DNA of 64,000 nt from Polynucleobacter sp. JS-JIR-II-50 (GTDB lineage: Bacteria > Pseudomonadota > Gammaproteobacteria > Burkholderiales > Burkholderiaceae): assembly GCF_018687895.1 (NCBI RefSeq), contig NZ_CP061307.1, positions 1,385,948-1,449,947 on the forward strand, given 5' to 3'. The position numbers were made by a program, and so were the translations under genes. This document shows, piece after piece, positions 25,364 through 33,374 of the stretch (its first letter is position 1; each line of letters opens with the position of its first letter). The notes beneath the pieces were generated by a model. It saw nothing but the letters and a program-made list of their open reading frames with translations, ran no database searches and had not been told where the DNA came from.

Positions 25364-25396
25364 ATTTTATGTAAAAACCATGACATCCTGATGAAA
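25364..25396 (-). promoter_or_regulatory. Candidate Pho box and -10 of ppx
   Basis: Minus strand: TTTCATCAGGA (25386-25396) then TGTCAT (25380-25385), a 10-bp spacer, then TAAAAT (25364-25369). Compared with two CTGTCAT units, 11 of 14 positions match, and the spacing to -10 equals that at pstS. Confidence 0.55.
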
Positions 25397-25436
25397 TCAA
25401 CAGCAAGCCTTTGTGGCTGGGATATACGAGCCTTGT

Positions 25437-25643
25437 TTAGGCTGCTAAGTTTTGCTCTGAGCTAGAACAATCGCGATTACCGAAGCTACATAAAATGCAG
25501 CAATCGCCAGATTTTGGCTTCAAGATAGCGCTACATGAGCGGCAGCGATACAAGTGCTGAGCACCTTCTTCGGAATTAATAAGCTCGGAAGCCTGGCAAT
25601 GGGGGCAGGTAACGATAGATTGGAGATAGTTGGTCTTATTCAC
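25437..25643 (-). CDS. Small GDCC-motif zinc-ribbon protein
   Basis: 68 residues, probably starting at GTG 25643. A zinc ribbon CPHC...CRSC (residues 13-16 and 34-37) is followed by GDCCILCSFG and a final Cys near 59. This matches the small family named after its GDCCVxC motif; some members have selenocysteine at the motif and occur near mercury or metal genes. The role is unknown. It lies alone between ppx and the mgtC-like gene. Nine Cys in 68 residues suggests tight metal binding. Confidence 0.65.
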   Translation of the reverse strand: MNKTNYLQSIVTCPHCQASELINSEEGAQHLYRCRSCSAILKPKSGDCCILCSFGNRDCSSSEQNLAA

Positions 25644-25777
25644 AATGTAATAGTGAACCAGAATTATTTCAATATTGTGTCAATGCAGATTTATTAAGCA
25701 ATCATTGCGATCTCTAAATGCAAAGTGTCTGATATACACTGGGTATTAAAGGGATTTACTCTTACAAAGGAAGTTAT

Positions 25778-26254
25778 ATGACTGAATGGGAAATGTATGG
25801 GGCTATTGCCCTAAGACTGGGTCTAGCTTTGCTTGTGGGTACCATTCTGGGTCTAAACCGCTGGCTTCACCACAAATCAGCAGGCATTCGCACGCATTCG
25901 TTAGTAGCCATTGGTTCGGCAACCGCTGTTTTACTCATTAGCGACTTTGTTCAAGATGATGCGCAATCTGTCAGCCGTGTTTTACAAGGTCTGATAACCG
26001 GCCTTGGATTTTTAGGGGCCGGCGTCATTATTCGCGAGCAGAGATTACAAAAAATTCACGGGCTCACTACTGCGGCAAGCATATGGTCCTGCGCATTAAT
26101 TGGCGCCGCTTTTGGGGCGGGTCAATTTGCTTTAGGCGGACTTAGTCTGGCTGCTATTTTACTAACGCTGGTAATAGGCGGCCCTCTCGAGAAACTTGTC
26201 TCTAGGGTGAGAGGCGTCAAACGAGGCTCTGAAGTATCTAGGGAGTCGGATTAA
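25778..26254 (+). CDS. MgtC/SapB-family membrane protein
   Basis: 158 residues with four or five membrane helices. LGLALLVGTILGLNRWLHHKSAGIRTHSLVAIGSA and LITGLGFLGAGVIIREQ...IHGLTTAASIW are diagnostic of the N-terminal MgtC domain. The cytoplasmic C-terminal domain of true MgtC is missing, so this is the short SapB form. MgtC proteins influence magnesium and phosphate homeostasis, and in Salmonella MgtC acts through PhoR; the phoR gene here lies close by, though convergent. AAAGGAAG precedes the ATG. Confidence 0.88.
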   Translation: MTEWEMYGAIALRLGLALLVGTILGLNRWLHHKSAGIRTHSLVAIGSATAVLLISDFVQDDAQSVSRVLQGLITGLGFLGAGVIIREQRLQKIHGLTTAASIWSCALIGAAFGAGQFALGGLSLAAILLTLVIGGPLEKLVSRVRGVKRGSEVSRESD

Positions 26255-26338
26255 AGCCCAATTGAAGACATCAGAAAAATAGTTTTGTCATATTTGTTTG
26301 CTAGGATTGGCTCCATCTTGATCCTTAGTTGAAAAAAT

Positions 26339-26539
26339 ATGAGCAAATACCTATACGAAGACGCTGTAAAACAATTACAAGAGTCTGGCAGCATTGGATT
26401 GGCGGACTTAAAAAACCTCCCCCATGAAGATCTAGTAGAACTACTTGAGGAAATTAAGGTTTGGTGTCTTTATGCCAACGGCAAAGCCGAGAAGCTACCT
26501 AAAGAATCCAAAAAGAAGAAGAAAAAGAAAAAAGATTAA
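26339..26539 (+). CDS. Small hypothetical protein with poly-lysine tail
   Basis: 66 residues. Residues 1-50 are predicted helical (YLYEDAVKQLQESGSIGLADLKNLPHEDLVELLEEIK), and the C-terminus is nearly all Lys (KESKKKKKKKKD), encoded by an A-rich run of AAG/AAA codons. No family is recognised. It ends 3 bp before the phoR stop codon on the other strand, leaving no room for a terminator. A single TGTCAT with TAGGAT 10 bp later (26286-26307 region) precedes it, but without a second unit. Confidence 0.6.
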   Translation: MSKYLYEDAVKQLQESGSIGLADLKNLPHEDLVELLEEIKVWCLYANGKAEKLPKESKKKKKKKKD

Positions 26540-26542
26540 GAC

Positions 26543-27841
26543 TTAAGAAGTAACGCGCTCTTTAGGGAATCGGAGCATAAACTTACTACCTCTTCCCGGA
26601 GTGCTTTCTATTATCAGCTGAGCCTGGTGCCGATTGGCAATATGCTTCACGATAGCTAATCCCAAACCTGTTCCACCCGTATCTCTTGACCGACTTCGAT
26701 CTACACGATAGAAGCGCTCAGTTAACCTTGACAGGTGCTCAGATGCAATGCCTGGGCCCGTATCAGCAACGGAGAACTCACCCTGCCCTTGCTCGTTAAC
26801 ATTCCACACAACGCCGATAGACCCAATATCTGGTGTGTAGCGGATGGCATTGGATACCAAATTACTGAATGCAGAAAGAATTTCTCTTTCATCTCCCAAT
26901 AAATTCTGTTTTGAGTGCACATCAAAATTAAAGGTGTGCTTGCCTTGAGAAAGCGCTTCAGCATCATTCTTCAGCAGCGCCATTAAAGTCTCGACTTTGA
27001 CTACCGTATTTGTGGCTGGCAATGCATTTGACTCGAGGTTTGCCAAGGTCAATAAGTCCTCAACCAAACTCTTCATCCTCTGTGCCTGCGACATCATCAT
27101 TTCAAAGTATTGATCCTGCTGATCCTTCTTAAGCTCTAGGGACTGGACAGTCTCCAAGAAGCCCATCAGCACAGTAATCGGTGTGCGCATTTCGTGAGAA
27201 ACATTGGCTACGAAATCACGCCGCATCGCATCGGCTTTTTGCAAATCAGTTACATCTTGAATCAAAAGAAGGTTGCGCTTTTGACCAAAGGGGAAAGCTT
27301 GCAACATCAAACTCAAGCTACCATCGGGCCCCATGCGCTCCATTAGCAAAGGCTCATCAAAATTACGCTTATTTAAATACTGTATGAATTCTGGGCGTCG
27401 TATCAAAAAATTAATACGCTGCATGACATCGCGTTTAAAGATGAGTCCAAAGAATCTCTCAGCAATACCGTTACACCATTCAATCTGGTCGCTCTCATCG
27501 AGCATGACAATTCCATTTGGGGATGCCTGGAATGCCTCAATAAAGTGCTCGTGTTGCTGCTCAATACTTCGGATATGTTGCTTTAGGTTTCTGACTAGAC
27601 GCTGAAGCCTAAAAAATACCTCTTCCCAAAAGCCACTGGGTAAGGGCATGCTTTCAACAGAATCAGCAAGGGTATATTTTCTCAGGCGGGCTAAGTTAAT
27701 GTAAGCGTAGACCAGCGGAATGGAGAGTACAGATATTCCCACTGCGATAGCCCACTGCGCACCCCATAAAGACAATGTTGTGAACGCCAATACAAATGCG
27801 ACGCAAATAATGACAAAGAAACGGGTGAGTACAGATAGCAT
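26543..27841 (-). CDS. phoR: Phosphate regulon sensor histidine kinase PhoR
   Basis: 432 residues. Two N-terminal membrane helices (about 5-50) with almost no periplasmic loop, a linker, a PAS domain (about 98-200; NGIVMLDESDQIEWCN), then HisKA with VSHEMRTP (phosphorylated His216) and HATPase with N box LVSNAIRYTPD and G boxes GPGIAS and GTGLGLAIVKHI. Architecture and length match PhoR. It senses Pst transporter state through PhoU and phosphorylates PhoB. It is the last gene of pstSCAB-phoU-phoBR, 64 nt after phoB with a hairpin in the gap. Confidence 0.93.
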   Translation of the reverse strand: MLSVLTRFFVIICVAFVLAFTTLSLWGAQWAIAVGISVLSIPLVYAYINLARLRKYTLADSVESMPLPSGFWEEVFFRLQRLVRNLKQHIRSIEQQHEHFIEAFQASPNGIVMLDESDQIEWCNGIAERFFGLIFKRDVMQRINFLIRRPEFIQYLNKRNFDEPLLMERMGPDGSLSLMLQAFPFGQKRNLLLIQDVTDLQKADAMRRDFVANVSHEMRTPITVLMGFLETVQSLELKKDQQDQYFEMMMSQAQRMKSLVEDLLTLANLESNALPATNTVVKVETLMALLKNDAEALSQGKHTFNFDVHSKQNLLGDEREILSAFSNLVSNAIRYTPDIGSIGVVWNVNEQGQGEFSVADTGPGIASEHLSRLTERFYRVDRSRSRDTGGTGLGLAIVKHIANRHQAQLIIESTPGRGSKFMLRFPKERVTS

Positions 27842-27857
27842 GATGCAATATTAGAGC

Positions 27858-27879
27858 ATCTCCAAAAATCCTTGGAGAT
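27858..27879 (-). other. Hairpin in the phoB-phoR gap
   Basis: ATCTCCAA (27858-27865) and TTGGAGAT (27872-27879) form a perfect 8-bp stem with a 6-nt loop. There is no T run, so it is more likely an mRNA stability or partial attenuation element than a full terminator. Confidence 0.5.
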
Positions 27880-27905
27880 TCCCAATAAAATCAACAAATA
27901 CGGGC

Positions 27906-28619
27906 TTAAGTTTCGGTTGGAGTCTTGGTTATGCGGTAGCCGCTACCACGCACTGTCTCAATATAGCGGTCACAGTCAAACGGAGCGAGAGCTGCTCTTA
28001 AGCGCTTAATATGAACGTCAACCGTTCTTTCTTCGATATAAACCTCGCTACCCCACACCTTATCTAGCAAGCTGCCCCGAGAGTGAACACGCTCAGGATT
28101 GGCCATGAAATACTGAAGCAATCGAAACTCTGTTGGCCCAAGAGCGATGGATTTAGGCTCCTGATTCGGCCAGATAGTCAGTACACGATGAGAGCTTGGA
28201 TCCAGCTTTAATAGACCAACAGTCAGTGGACCGGTATCCTCGATCGGCATCTGCCTCCGTAGGATTGCCCTCACCCTAGCCACTAATTCTTTTGGAGAAA
28301 ATGGCTTAGTAACATAATCATCGGCGCCCGAGTCCAAGCCAAGAACCTTATCAGACTCTTCACTTTTGGCGGTCAGCATCAAAATCGGCAATGCCTTAGT
28401 GCGTTCATTAGAGCGCAGCTCTTTTGCAAACTGGACGCCAGATTTGCCAGGCAACATCCAATCCAGAATGATCAGATTAGGTAGCTGATCCTTCATCATC
28501 GTCAATGCGAGATCGGTTTGCATGGCCTTTTCAACTTCATAGCCTGCATGTGACAGGTTAATCGCAATCAATTCTGCAATTGATGGCTCATCCTCTACTA
28601 TGAGTATGCGGTGAGTCAT
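27906..28619 (-). CDS. phoB: Phosphate regulon response regulator PhoB
   Basis: 237 residues. Receiver domain with acidic pocket (Glu9-Asp10-Glu11), phosphorylation site Asp53 in IILDWMLPG, and TKPFSPKELVARV. An OmpR-type winged helix follows (about 135-232) with GPTEFRLLQYFMANPERVHSRGSLLDKVWG and DVHIKRLRAAL. It binds Pho boxes; five candidates lie within 16 kb of this gene. It sits 16 nt behind phoU in the pst-pho operon. Confidence 0.95.
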   Translation of the reverse strand: MTHRILIVEDEPSIAELIAINLSHAGYEVEKAMQTDLALTMMKDQLPNLIILDWMLPGKSGVQFAKELRSNERTKALPILMLTAKSEESDKVLGLDSGADDYVTKPFSPKELVARVRAILRRQMPIEDTGPLTVGLLKLDPSSHRVLTIWPNQEPKSIALGPTEFRLLQYFMANPERVHSRGSLLDKVWGSEVYIEERTVDVHIKRLRAALAPFDCDRYIETVRGSGYRITKTPTET

Positions 28620-28635
28620 TATTAGGGGCCCCTAA

Positions 28636-29343
28636 TTATTGTCTGTTGGCTTCGCGGACTAAATCTTCATGCGGGATGTGACGTACATCAGACCCCTTAG
28701 CAATGTAGATGACGAACTCTGCAATATTTTTGGCGTGATCACCGATACGCTCAATTGCCTTCGCAATCGTCAGCATATCCAAGCCTGTACTGATCATATG
28801 TGGATCTTCAGACATATAGGTGATGAGCTTACGAACAAAGCCTCTGAACTCTTCGTCAATCTGACGGTCTTCCTGGACCACATCAGCGGCTGCAATAGTA
28901 TCTAGACGAGCAAAAGCATCCAGGCTACGACGCAATAAGGAAATTGCCATTTGACCTGAAAGACGAATCTCCGCAACGTTAATGTTGTGCGGCAAGCCGG
29001 ATTCAATTAAGCGCTTAGTACGCTTAGCTACACGCTCAGCCTCGTCACCAGCACGCTCTAGATTGGTAATGGCTTTAGATACCGCCATTACCAAACGCAA
29101 GTCTCGAGCAGTTGGCTGTCTGCGTGCAATCAGCTCAGTACAAGCCAAGTCGATCTGAATCTCCAAGTCATTGACTAACTTTTCATTTTCGATCACTACA
29201 TTGCAGGTATCGAGATCCATTTGCGTAAAAGCACGCATCGCTGTTGCGATTTGGGATTCGACTAAGCCACCCATTTCAAGCAAGCGGCTTGAAAGAGAAT
29301 TGAGATCGGCATCAAATTGTGATGATAGGTGTTTATCTGGCAT
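28636..29343 (-). CDS. phoU: Phosphate signalling protein PhoU
   Basis: 235 residues from the ATG at 29343, which has GGAG eight nt upstream; a TTG at 29355 in the same frame is part of that ribosome site and not a likely start. Two three-helix bundles with the PhoU repeats (VNDLEIQIDLACTELIARRQPTARDLRLV... and a second DxxMxxTGLDMLTIAKAIERIGDHAKNIAE). It links the Pst transporter with PhoR and keeps the regulon off when phosphate is plentiful. It lies 12 nt after pstB. Confidence 0.93.
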   Translation of the reverse strand: MPDKHLSSQFDADLNSLSSRLLEMGGLVESQIATAMRAFTQMDLDTCNVVIENEKLVNDLEIQIDLACTELIARRQPTARDLRLVMAVSKAITNLERAGDEAERVAKRTKRLIESGLPHNINVAEIRLSGQMAISLLRRSLDAFARLDTIAAADVVQEDRQIDEEFRGFVRKLITYMSEDPHMISTGLDMLTIAKAIERIGDHAKNIAEFVIYIAKGSDVRHIPHEDLVREANRQ

Positions 29344-29355
29344 ACATTTCTCCAA

Positions 29356-30204
29356 TTAACCGAAGCGACCGGTAATGTAGTCTTCGGTCTCTTTACGCTT
29401 AGGCTTAATAAATATCTCGTCCGTTTTGCCGTACTCAATCAGGCTACCTAAATACATGTAAGCTGTGTAGTCTGATACACGGGCTGCTTGTTGCATATTA
29501 TGGGTCACAATGGCAATCGTGTAGTCATTCTTGAGCTCATGGATCAACTCTTCTACTTTGCCGGTAGAAATAGGGTCCAAGGCTGATGTTGGTTCATCCA
29601 GCAAGATGACTGAAGGCTTCACTGCCACGCCACGCGCAATACACAATCGCTGCTGTTGACCGCCAGAAAGGGATAAGCCACTCTGGTTTAACTTATCTTT
29701 CACTTCATTCCACAAGGCTGCTTTGTTCAGGGCCCACTCTACGCGCTCATCCATTTCAGAGCGGGAGAGCTTTTCATAGAGACGCACACCAAAAGCAATG
29801 TTTTCATAAATGGACATCGGGAATGGGGTTGGTTTCTGAAAAACCATACCAATTCGGGAGCGCAGTAGATTTAGATCTTGGCCTGGCTCGAGAATATTCT
29901 GGCCGTAGAAGTTAATTTCGCCTTCGGCACGTTGACCTGGATAGAGGTCATACATTCGGTTGAGAGTTCTGAGTAAAGTCGATTTACCACAACCTGATGG
30001 GCCAATAAAAGCAGTTACCTTACCTTGCTCGATATCCAGGTTAATTTTTTTCAAGCCTTGAAACGCGCCATAGTAAAAATTAAGATTACGCACTTCAATG
30101 GCATTTACTGCCGCATTTTGCGGTTCTTGATTTAATGTATCCACTCTACCCCCTTGACTATCTATCTGATTCAAGTCAAACATTGTTTTCATATTACTCA
30201 TCAT
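29356..30204 (-). CDS. pstB: Phosphate ABC transporter ATPase PstB
   Basis: 282 residues from the ATG at 30204, chosen for its ATGA overlap with pstA and the AAGG seven nt upstream. Walker [10 protein letters not shown], signature LSGGQQQR, Walker [13 protein letters not shown] and the PstB-specific [19 protein letters not shown] are all present. The N-terminal ~30 residues before VRNLNFYYG are longer than usual. It powers phosphate uptake with PstC and PstA. Confidence 0.94.
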   Translation of the reverse strand: MMSNMKTMFDLNQIDSQGGRVDTLNQEPQNAAVNAIEVRNLNFYYGAFQGLKKINLDIEQGKVTAFIGPSGCGKSTLLRTLNRMYDLYPGQRAEGEINFYGQNILEPGQDLNLLRSRIGMVFQKPTPFPMSIYENIAFGVRLYEKLSRSEMDERVEWALNKAALWNEVKDKLNQSGLSLSGGQQQRLCIARGVAVKPSVILLDEPTSALDPISTGKVEELIHELKNDYTIAIVTHNMQQAARVSDYTAYMYLGSLIEYGKTDEIFIKPKRKETEDYITGRFG

Positions 30205-31067
30205 CCCTGCACCTTCTCTCGGAATACCACACGAGCAAGGATATTTAGTCCAAGCACAGCAAAGGTAATCAATAAAGCACCGCCCCATGCAAGATCAACC
30301 CAGTTGTCATATGGGCTCATAGCAAATTGGAAAATAACCACTGGCAAATTCGCCATTGGCGCATTCATATTCGTTGAAAAGAATTGATTGTTTAATGCGG
30401 TGAACAACAAAGGCGCTGTTTCACCGCTGACACGAGCAAGTGCCAGCAAGATACCGGTCATGACGCCACTCTGAGCAGCACGCAATGTGATCATGAAAGC
30501 GACTTTCCATTTTGGAGTGCCAAGTGCATAGGCTGCCTCACGCAAACTTCCTGGAACCAAGCGCAGCATGTTTTCCGTTGTTCTAACAACTACCGGTACT
30601 GCAATTAATGCCAAAGCGATCGTACCTGCCCAGCCAGAAAAGTGACGCACTTGAGCCACCACAAAGGCATACACAAACAAGCCGATCACAATCGAAGGTG
30701 CCGACAACATAATGTCAGTGACGAAACGGGTTACTGCGGCCACCTTGCTACGATCCCCATACTCAGAAAGATAAAGACCAGCAAGAACTCCAACCGGTGT
30801 ACTAATTAAGGTGCAACAGCCAATCAACATCAAGCTACCAACAATCGCATTGGCAAGGCCGCCGCCATCAGATCCAGGTGCCGGAGTGCTATGGGTAAAG
30901 AGATCTAAATTAATCGAAGAGAACCCCTTGATTACCAATACGCTGAGGATCCACAATAAAAAAATCATTCCGAGTGCCATAGCACCCATGGATAAAGTTA
31001 AGCCAATCTTGTTCGCACGTTTGCGACGAGCAAACACCTCTGGATTAATGTTGCTAGTGCTATTCAT
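30201..31067 (-). CDS. pstA: Phosphate ABC transporter permease PstA
   Basis: 288 residues with the start at 31067, where ATGA overlaps the end of pstC; a longer frame to 31109 lies inside pstC. Six membrane helices. The permease motif [48 protein letters not shown] is the PstA EAA loop and helix. It forms the channel with PstC. Confidence 0.94.
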   Translation of the reverse strand: MNSTSNINPEVFARRKRANKIGLTLSMGAMALGMIFLLWILSVLVIKGFSSINLDLFTHSTPAPGSDGGGLANAIVGSLMLIGCCTLISTPVGVLAGLYLSEYGDRSKVAAVTRFVTDIMLSAPSIVIGLFVYAFVVAQVRHFSGWAGTIALALIAVPVVVRTTENMLRLVPGSLREAAYALGTPKWKVAFMITLRAAQSGVMTGILLALARVSGETAPLLFTALNNQFFSTNMNAPMANLPVVIFQFAMSPYDNWVDLAWGGALLITFAVLGLNILARVVFREKVQG

Positions 31068-32053
31068 GATTTCAAGCCCTGCTTCTTCTCCATATTGTTC
31101 AGCATCCACTTAGCGCATGCCAAAACAATGAAGGTAATAATAAAAAGTGCGAGAGCAAGTGCAAATAAAGAGGAGAGATGGTTGCCTGCTTCAGCCTCGC
31201 CGAACTCATTCGCTAGCGTAGAGGCAATGGATGTTCCTGGTGCAAACAAAGATGGGGATAAACGCTGTGCATTACCAATTACAAAGGTCACAGCCATCGT
31301 TTCCCCAAGTGCCCTACCTAATCCGAGCATCACACCACCGATAACACCAGCCTTGGTATAAGGAAGCACCACGTTCTTCACGACTTCCCAAGTAGTGCAG
31401 CCGATACCGTAGGCTGACTCTTTTAAGACAGGAGGAACGATTTCAAATACATCGCGCATTACTGAGGCGATGAACGGCAGAATCATCATCGCTAGAATCA
31501 ATCCAGCACAAAGAACACCAATACCGTTGAAAGCGCCTGAGAATAGGATTCCCAAGCCGGGAATTTTTCCCAAAGTTGCCGCAAGTGCCGGCTCAACGTA
31601 TTCGGCAAATAGAGGTGCAAAAATGAATAAGCCGAACATGCCATAAATAATTGAGGGAACTGCAGCGAGTAATTCCACTGCAGTGCCTAGAGGTCTGCGT
31701 AATGGGCCCGGGCATAGTTCGGTTAAAAAGACGGCAATACCAAAACTTAGGGGCACAGCAATTGACAAGGCAATAATTGATGTCACTAAGGTGCCATAGA
31801 TGGCAATTAAGCCACCAAACTCACCATTCACGATATCCCACTCTTGGGTGAAGAAAAAGCCTAAACCAAAAGTATGTAGCGCAGGCCAAGCATTAATTAC
31901 CAGAGAAATAATGATTCCCAGCAAGGCAATTAAGACGCTGCAGGCAAAAAACTGTGTAATGCCATGAAATAAGAAATCCTGAACCCGCTGAATCTTAGCG
32001 ATTCTGAGTGCCTGAGGCGTCGGGGCTGAATGGGATTGGGCGTTATCTATCAT
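31064..32053 (-). CDS. pstC: Phosphate ABC transporter permease PstC
   Basis: 329 residues with six or seven membrane helices. The EAA loop [51 protein letters not shown] is diagnostic. The N-terminal cytoplasmic stretch of about 35 residues precedes the first helix. It starts 83 nt after pstS, with a stable hairpin in between that probably keeps pstS expression higher than that of the membrane components. Confidence 0.94.
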   Translation of the reverse strand: MIDNAQSHSAPTPQALRIAKIQRVQDFLFHGITQFFACSVLIALLGIIISLVINAWPALHTFGLGFFFTQEWDIVNGEFGGLIAIYGTLVTSIIALSIAVPLSFGIAVFLTELCPGPLRRPLGTAVELLAAVPSIIYGMFGLFIFAPLFAEYVEPALAATLGKIPGLGILFSGAFNGIGVLCAGLILAMMILPFIASVMRDVFEIVPPVLKESAYGIGCTTWEVVKNVVLPYTKAGVIGGVMLGLGRALGETMAVTFVIGNAQRLSPSLFAPGTSIASTLANEFGEAEAGNHLSSLFALALALFIITFIVLACAKWMLNNMEKKQGLKS

Positions 32054-32076
32054 TATTTGTACATATTTAAACAGCC

Positions 32077-32104
32077 AAACAGCCCCACCTTAGTGGAGCT
32101 GTTT
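32077..32104 (-). terminator. Hairpin between pstS and pstC (attenuator or mRNA stabiliser)
   Basis: AAACAGC-c-CCAC pairs with GTGG-a-GCTGTTT (32077-32088 with 32093-32104), loop ctta. The following tract is only partly T-rich, fitting partial read-through, as expected for an abundant binding protein followed by scarce permeases. Confidence 0.6.
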
Positions 32105-32136
32105 GATTTTGGTATAGCTAAGTAGATTGGCAAAGT

Positions 32137-33159
32137 TTACTTTGTAGCAATCTTAGTAAATACATTCTTACGAATGAATTCAGTAGTTTTGTCAGGCATT
32201 GGTACGTAATCTAATTCTTCAGCCATCTTCTTGCCGTCTTTGAAAGCAAAGTCAAAGAACTTAATAACTTCAGCAACGTTAGCTTTGTTTTCTGGGTTCT
32301 TGTAAATCAAGATAAATGATGCGCCAGTAATTGGCCATGATTTAGCACCAGGGGCATTGGTAATAAATGTACCCATACCTGGAATAGCCGCCCAATCAGT
32401 ACTTGCAGCAGCTGCAGCAAAAGTTAGATCATCAGGAGCTACGAATTGACCATCTTTGTTCTTCAAAGAAATAAAGGTCATCTTATTTTTCTTAGCATAT
32501 GCGTACTCAACATAACCAACTGAGTTCTTTACGCGAGTTACGTTTGCCGCAACACCTTCGTTGCCTTTACCGCCAACAGTAGAGGCTGCAGGCCACTTAA
32601 CTGATGCACCAGAACCAACACCATCTTTAAATAATGAGCTAGTTTTAGCCAAGTAATCAGTAAAGATCGCAGTAGTACCAGAGCCGTCAGCACGTACAAC
32701 GACAGTAATTGGGCCGCTTGGAATCTTTACGCCTGGGTTCATGATGGCAATACGCTTATCACCCCAATCAGAAATAACACCTTGGAAAATGTCAGCCAAT
32801 GTTGGGCCATCTAACTTGATCTCGCCTGGCTTCACACCATCCACGTTAATCACTGGCACTACACCACCAATAATGGCTGGAAACTGAACCATGCCATCTT
32901 TTTCTAAATCTTCAAACTTCACTGGATTGTCGGTTGCGCCAAAATCCACTGTTTTAGCTTTGATCTGCTTGATACCGCCAGATGAACCAATAGACTGGTA
33001 ATTTAAATTCGAACCGGTCTTGGCTTTAAAGGCTTCGGCCCATTTGGCATAAATTGGGTACGGGAAGGTTGCGCCAGCACCTGTCATGTCTACTGCAAAT
33101 GCTGCTGGAGCAAGTGAAATAGCGCCAATAACGAGGGCTTTTTTCAAGAAAGATTTCAT
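32137..33159 (-). CDS. pstS: Periplasmic phosphate-binding protein PstS
   Basis: 340 residues. Signal peptide MKSFLKKALVIGAISLAPAAFA, then the PstS start VDMTGAGATFPYPIYAKWAEAF. Phosphate ligands are expected in the TGAGATFP, SIGSSGG and RADGSGTT loops, all intact. It is the first gene of the pst-pho operon, behind a three-unit Pho box 57 bp upstream of the ATG. Confidence 0.95.
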   Translation of the reverse strand: MKSFLKKALVIGAISLAPAAFAVDMTGAGATFPYPIYAKWAEAFKAKTGSNLNYQSIGSSGGIKQIKAKTVDFGATDNPVKFEDLEKDGMVQFPAIIGGVVPVINVDGVKPGEIKLDGPTLADIFQGVISDWGDKRIAIMNPGVKIPSGPITVVVRADGSGTTAIFTDYLAKTSSLFKDGVGSGASVKWPAASTVGGKGNEGVAANVTRVKNSVGYVEYAYAKKNKMTFISLKNKDGQFVAPDDLTFAAAAASTDWAAIPGMGTFITNAPGAKSWPITGASFILIYKNPENKANVAEVIKFFDFAFKDGKKMAEELDYVPMPDKTTEFIRKNVFTKIATK

Positions 33160-33204
33160 TTAACCGGTCCTTAGATTGAATATGCGCAACAGCGCGATAT
33201 AAGA

Positions 33205-33248
33205 ACGATACGGATGGAATGTGACAGCTATATGACAGCCCTATGACA
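33205..33248 (-). promoter_or_regulatory. Pho box and -10 of the pstSCAB-phoU-phoBR operon
   Basis: On the minus strand three 11-bp units start at 33248, 33237 and 33226: TGTCATAGGGC, TGTCATATAGC, TGTCACATTCC. CTGTCATATAGCTGTCAC is near-identical to the enteric Pho box. TATCGT (33205-33210) lies 10 bp after the last unit as the -10. Confidence 0.85.
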
Positions 33249-33326
33249 CCCTAAAAACAGCGTTTTTTGCATGCCTAGGGACATTAATCACTCAAATGAC
33301 ACTTAATAGATAAGCTATCGAGCGCT

Positions 33327-33349
33327 TTAAATGAATGAAATTCATTTAA
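33327..33349. repeat. Perfect inverted repeat in the recQ-pstS gap
   Basis: TTAAATGAAT-gaa-ATTCATTTAA, two 10-bp arms with a 3-nt centre, 26 bp beyond the recQ stop and 80 bp upstream of the Pho box. No T run follows in either direction, so it could be an operator or a weak terminator. Confidence 0.5.
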
Positions 33350-33374
33350 TAGCAATCCCAGTAAATATAGCGAT

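Noticed and set aside
29344..29355. TTG start for phoU at 29355
   Set aside because: GGAG within these bases is the ribosome site for the ATG at 29343.
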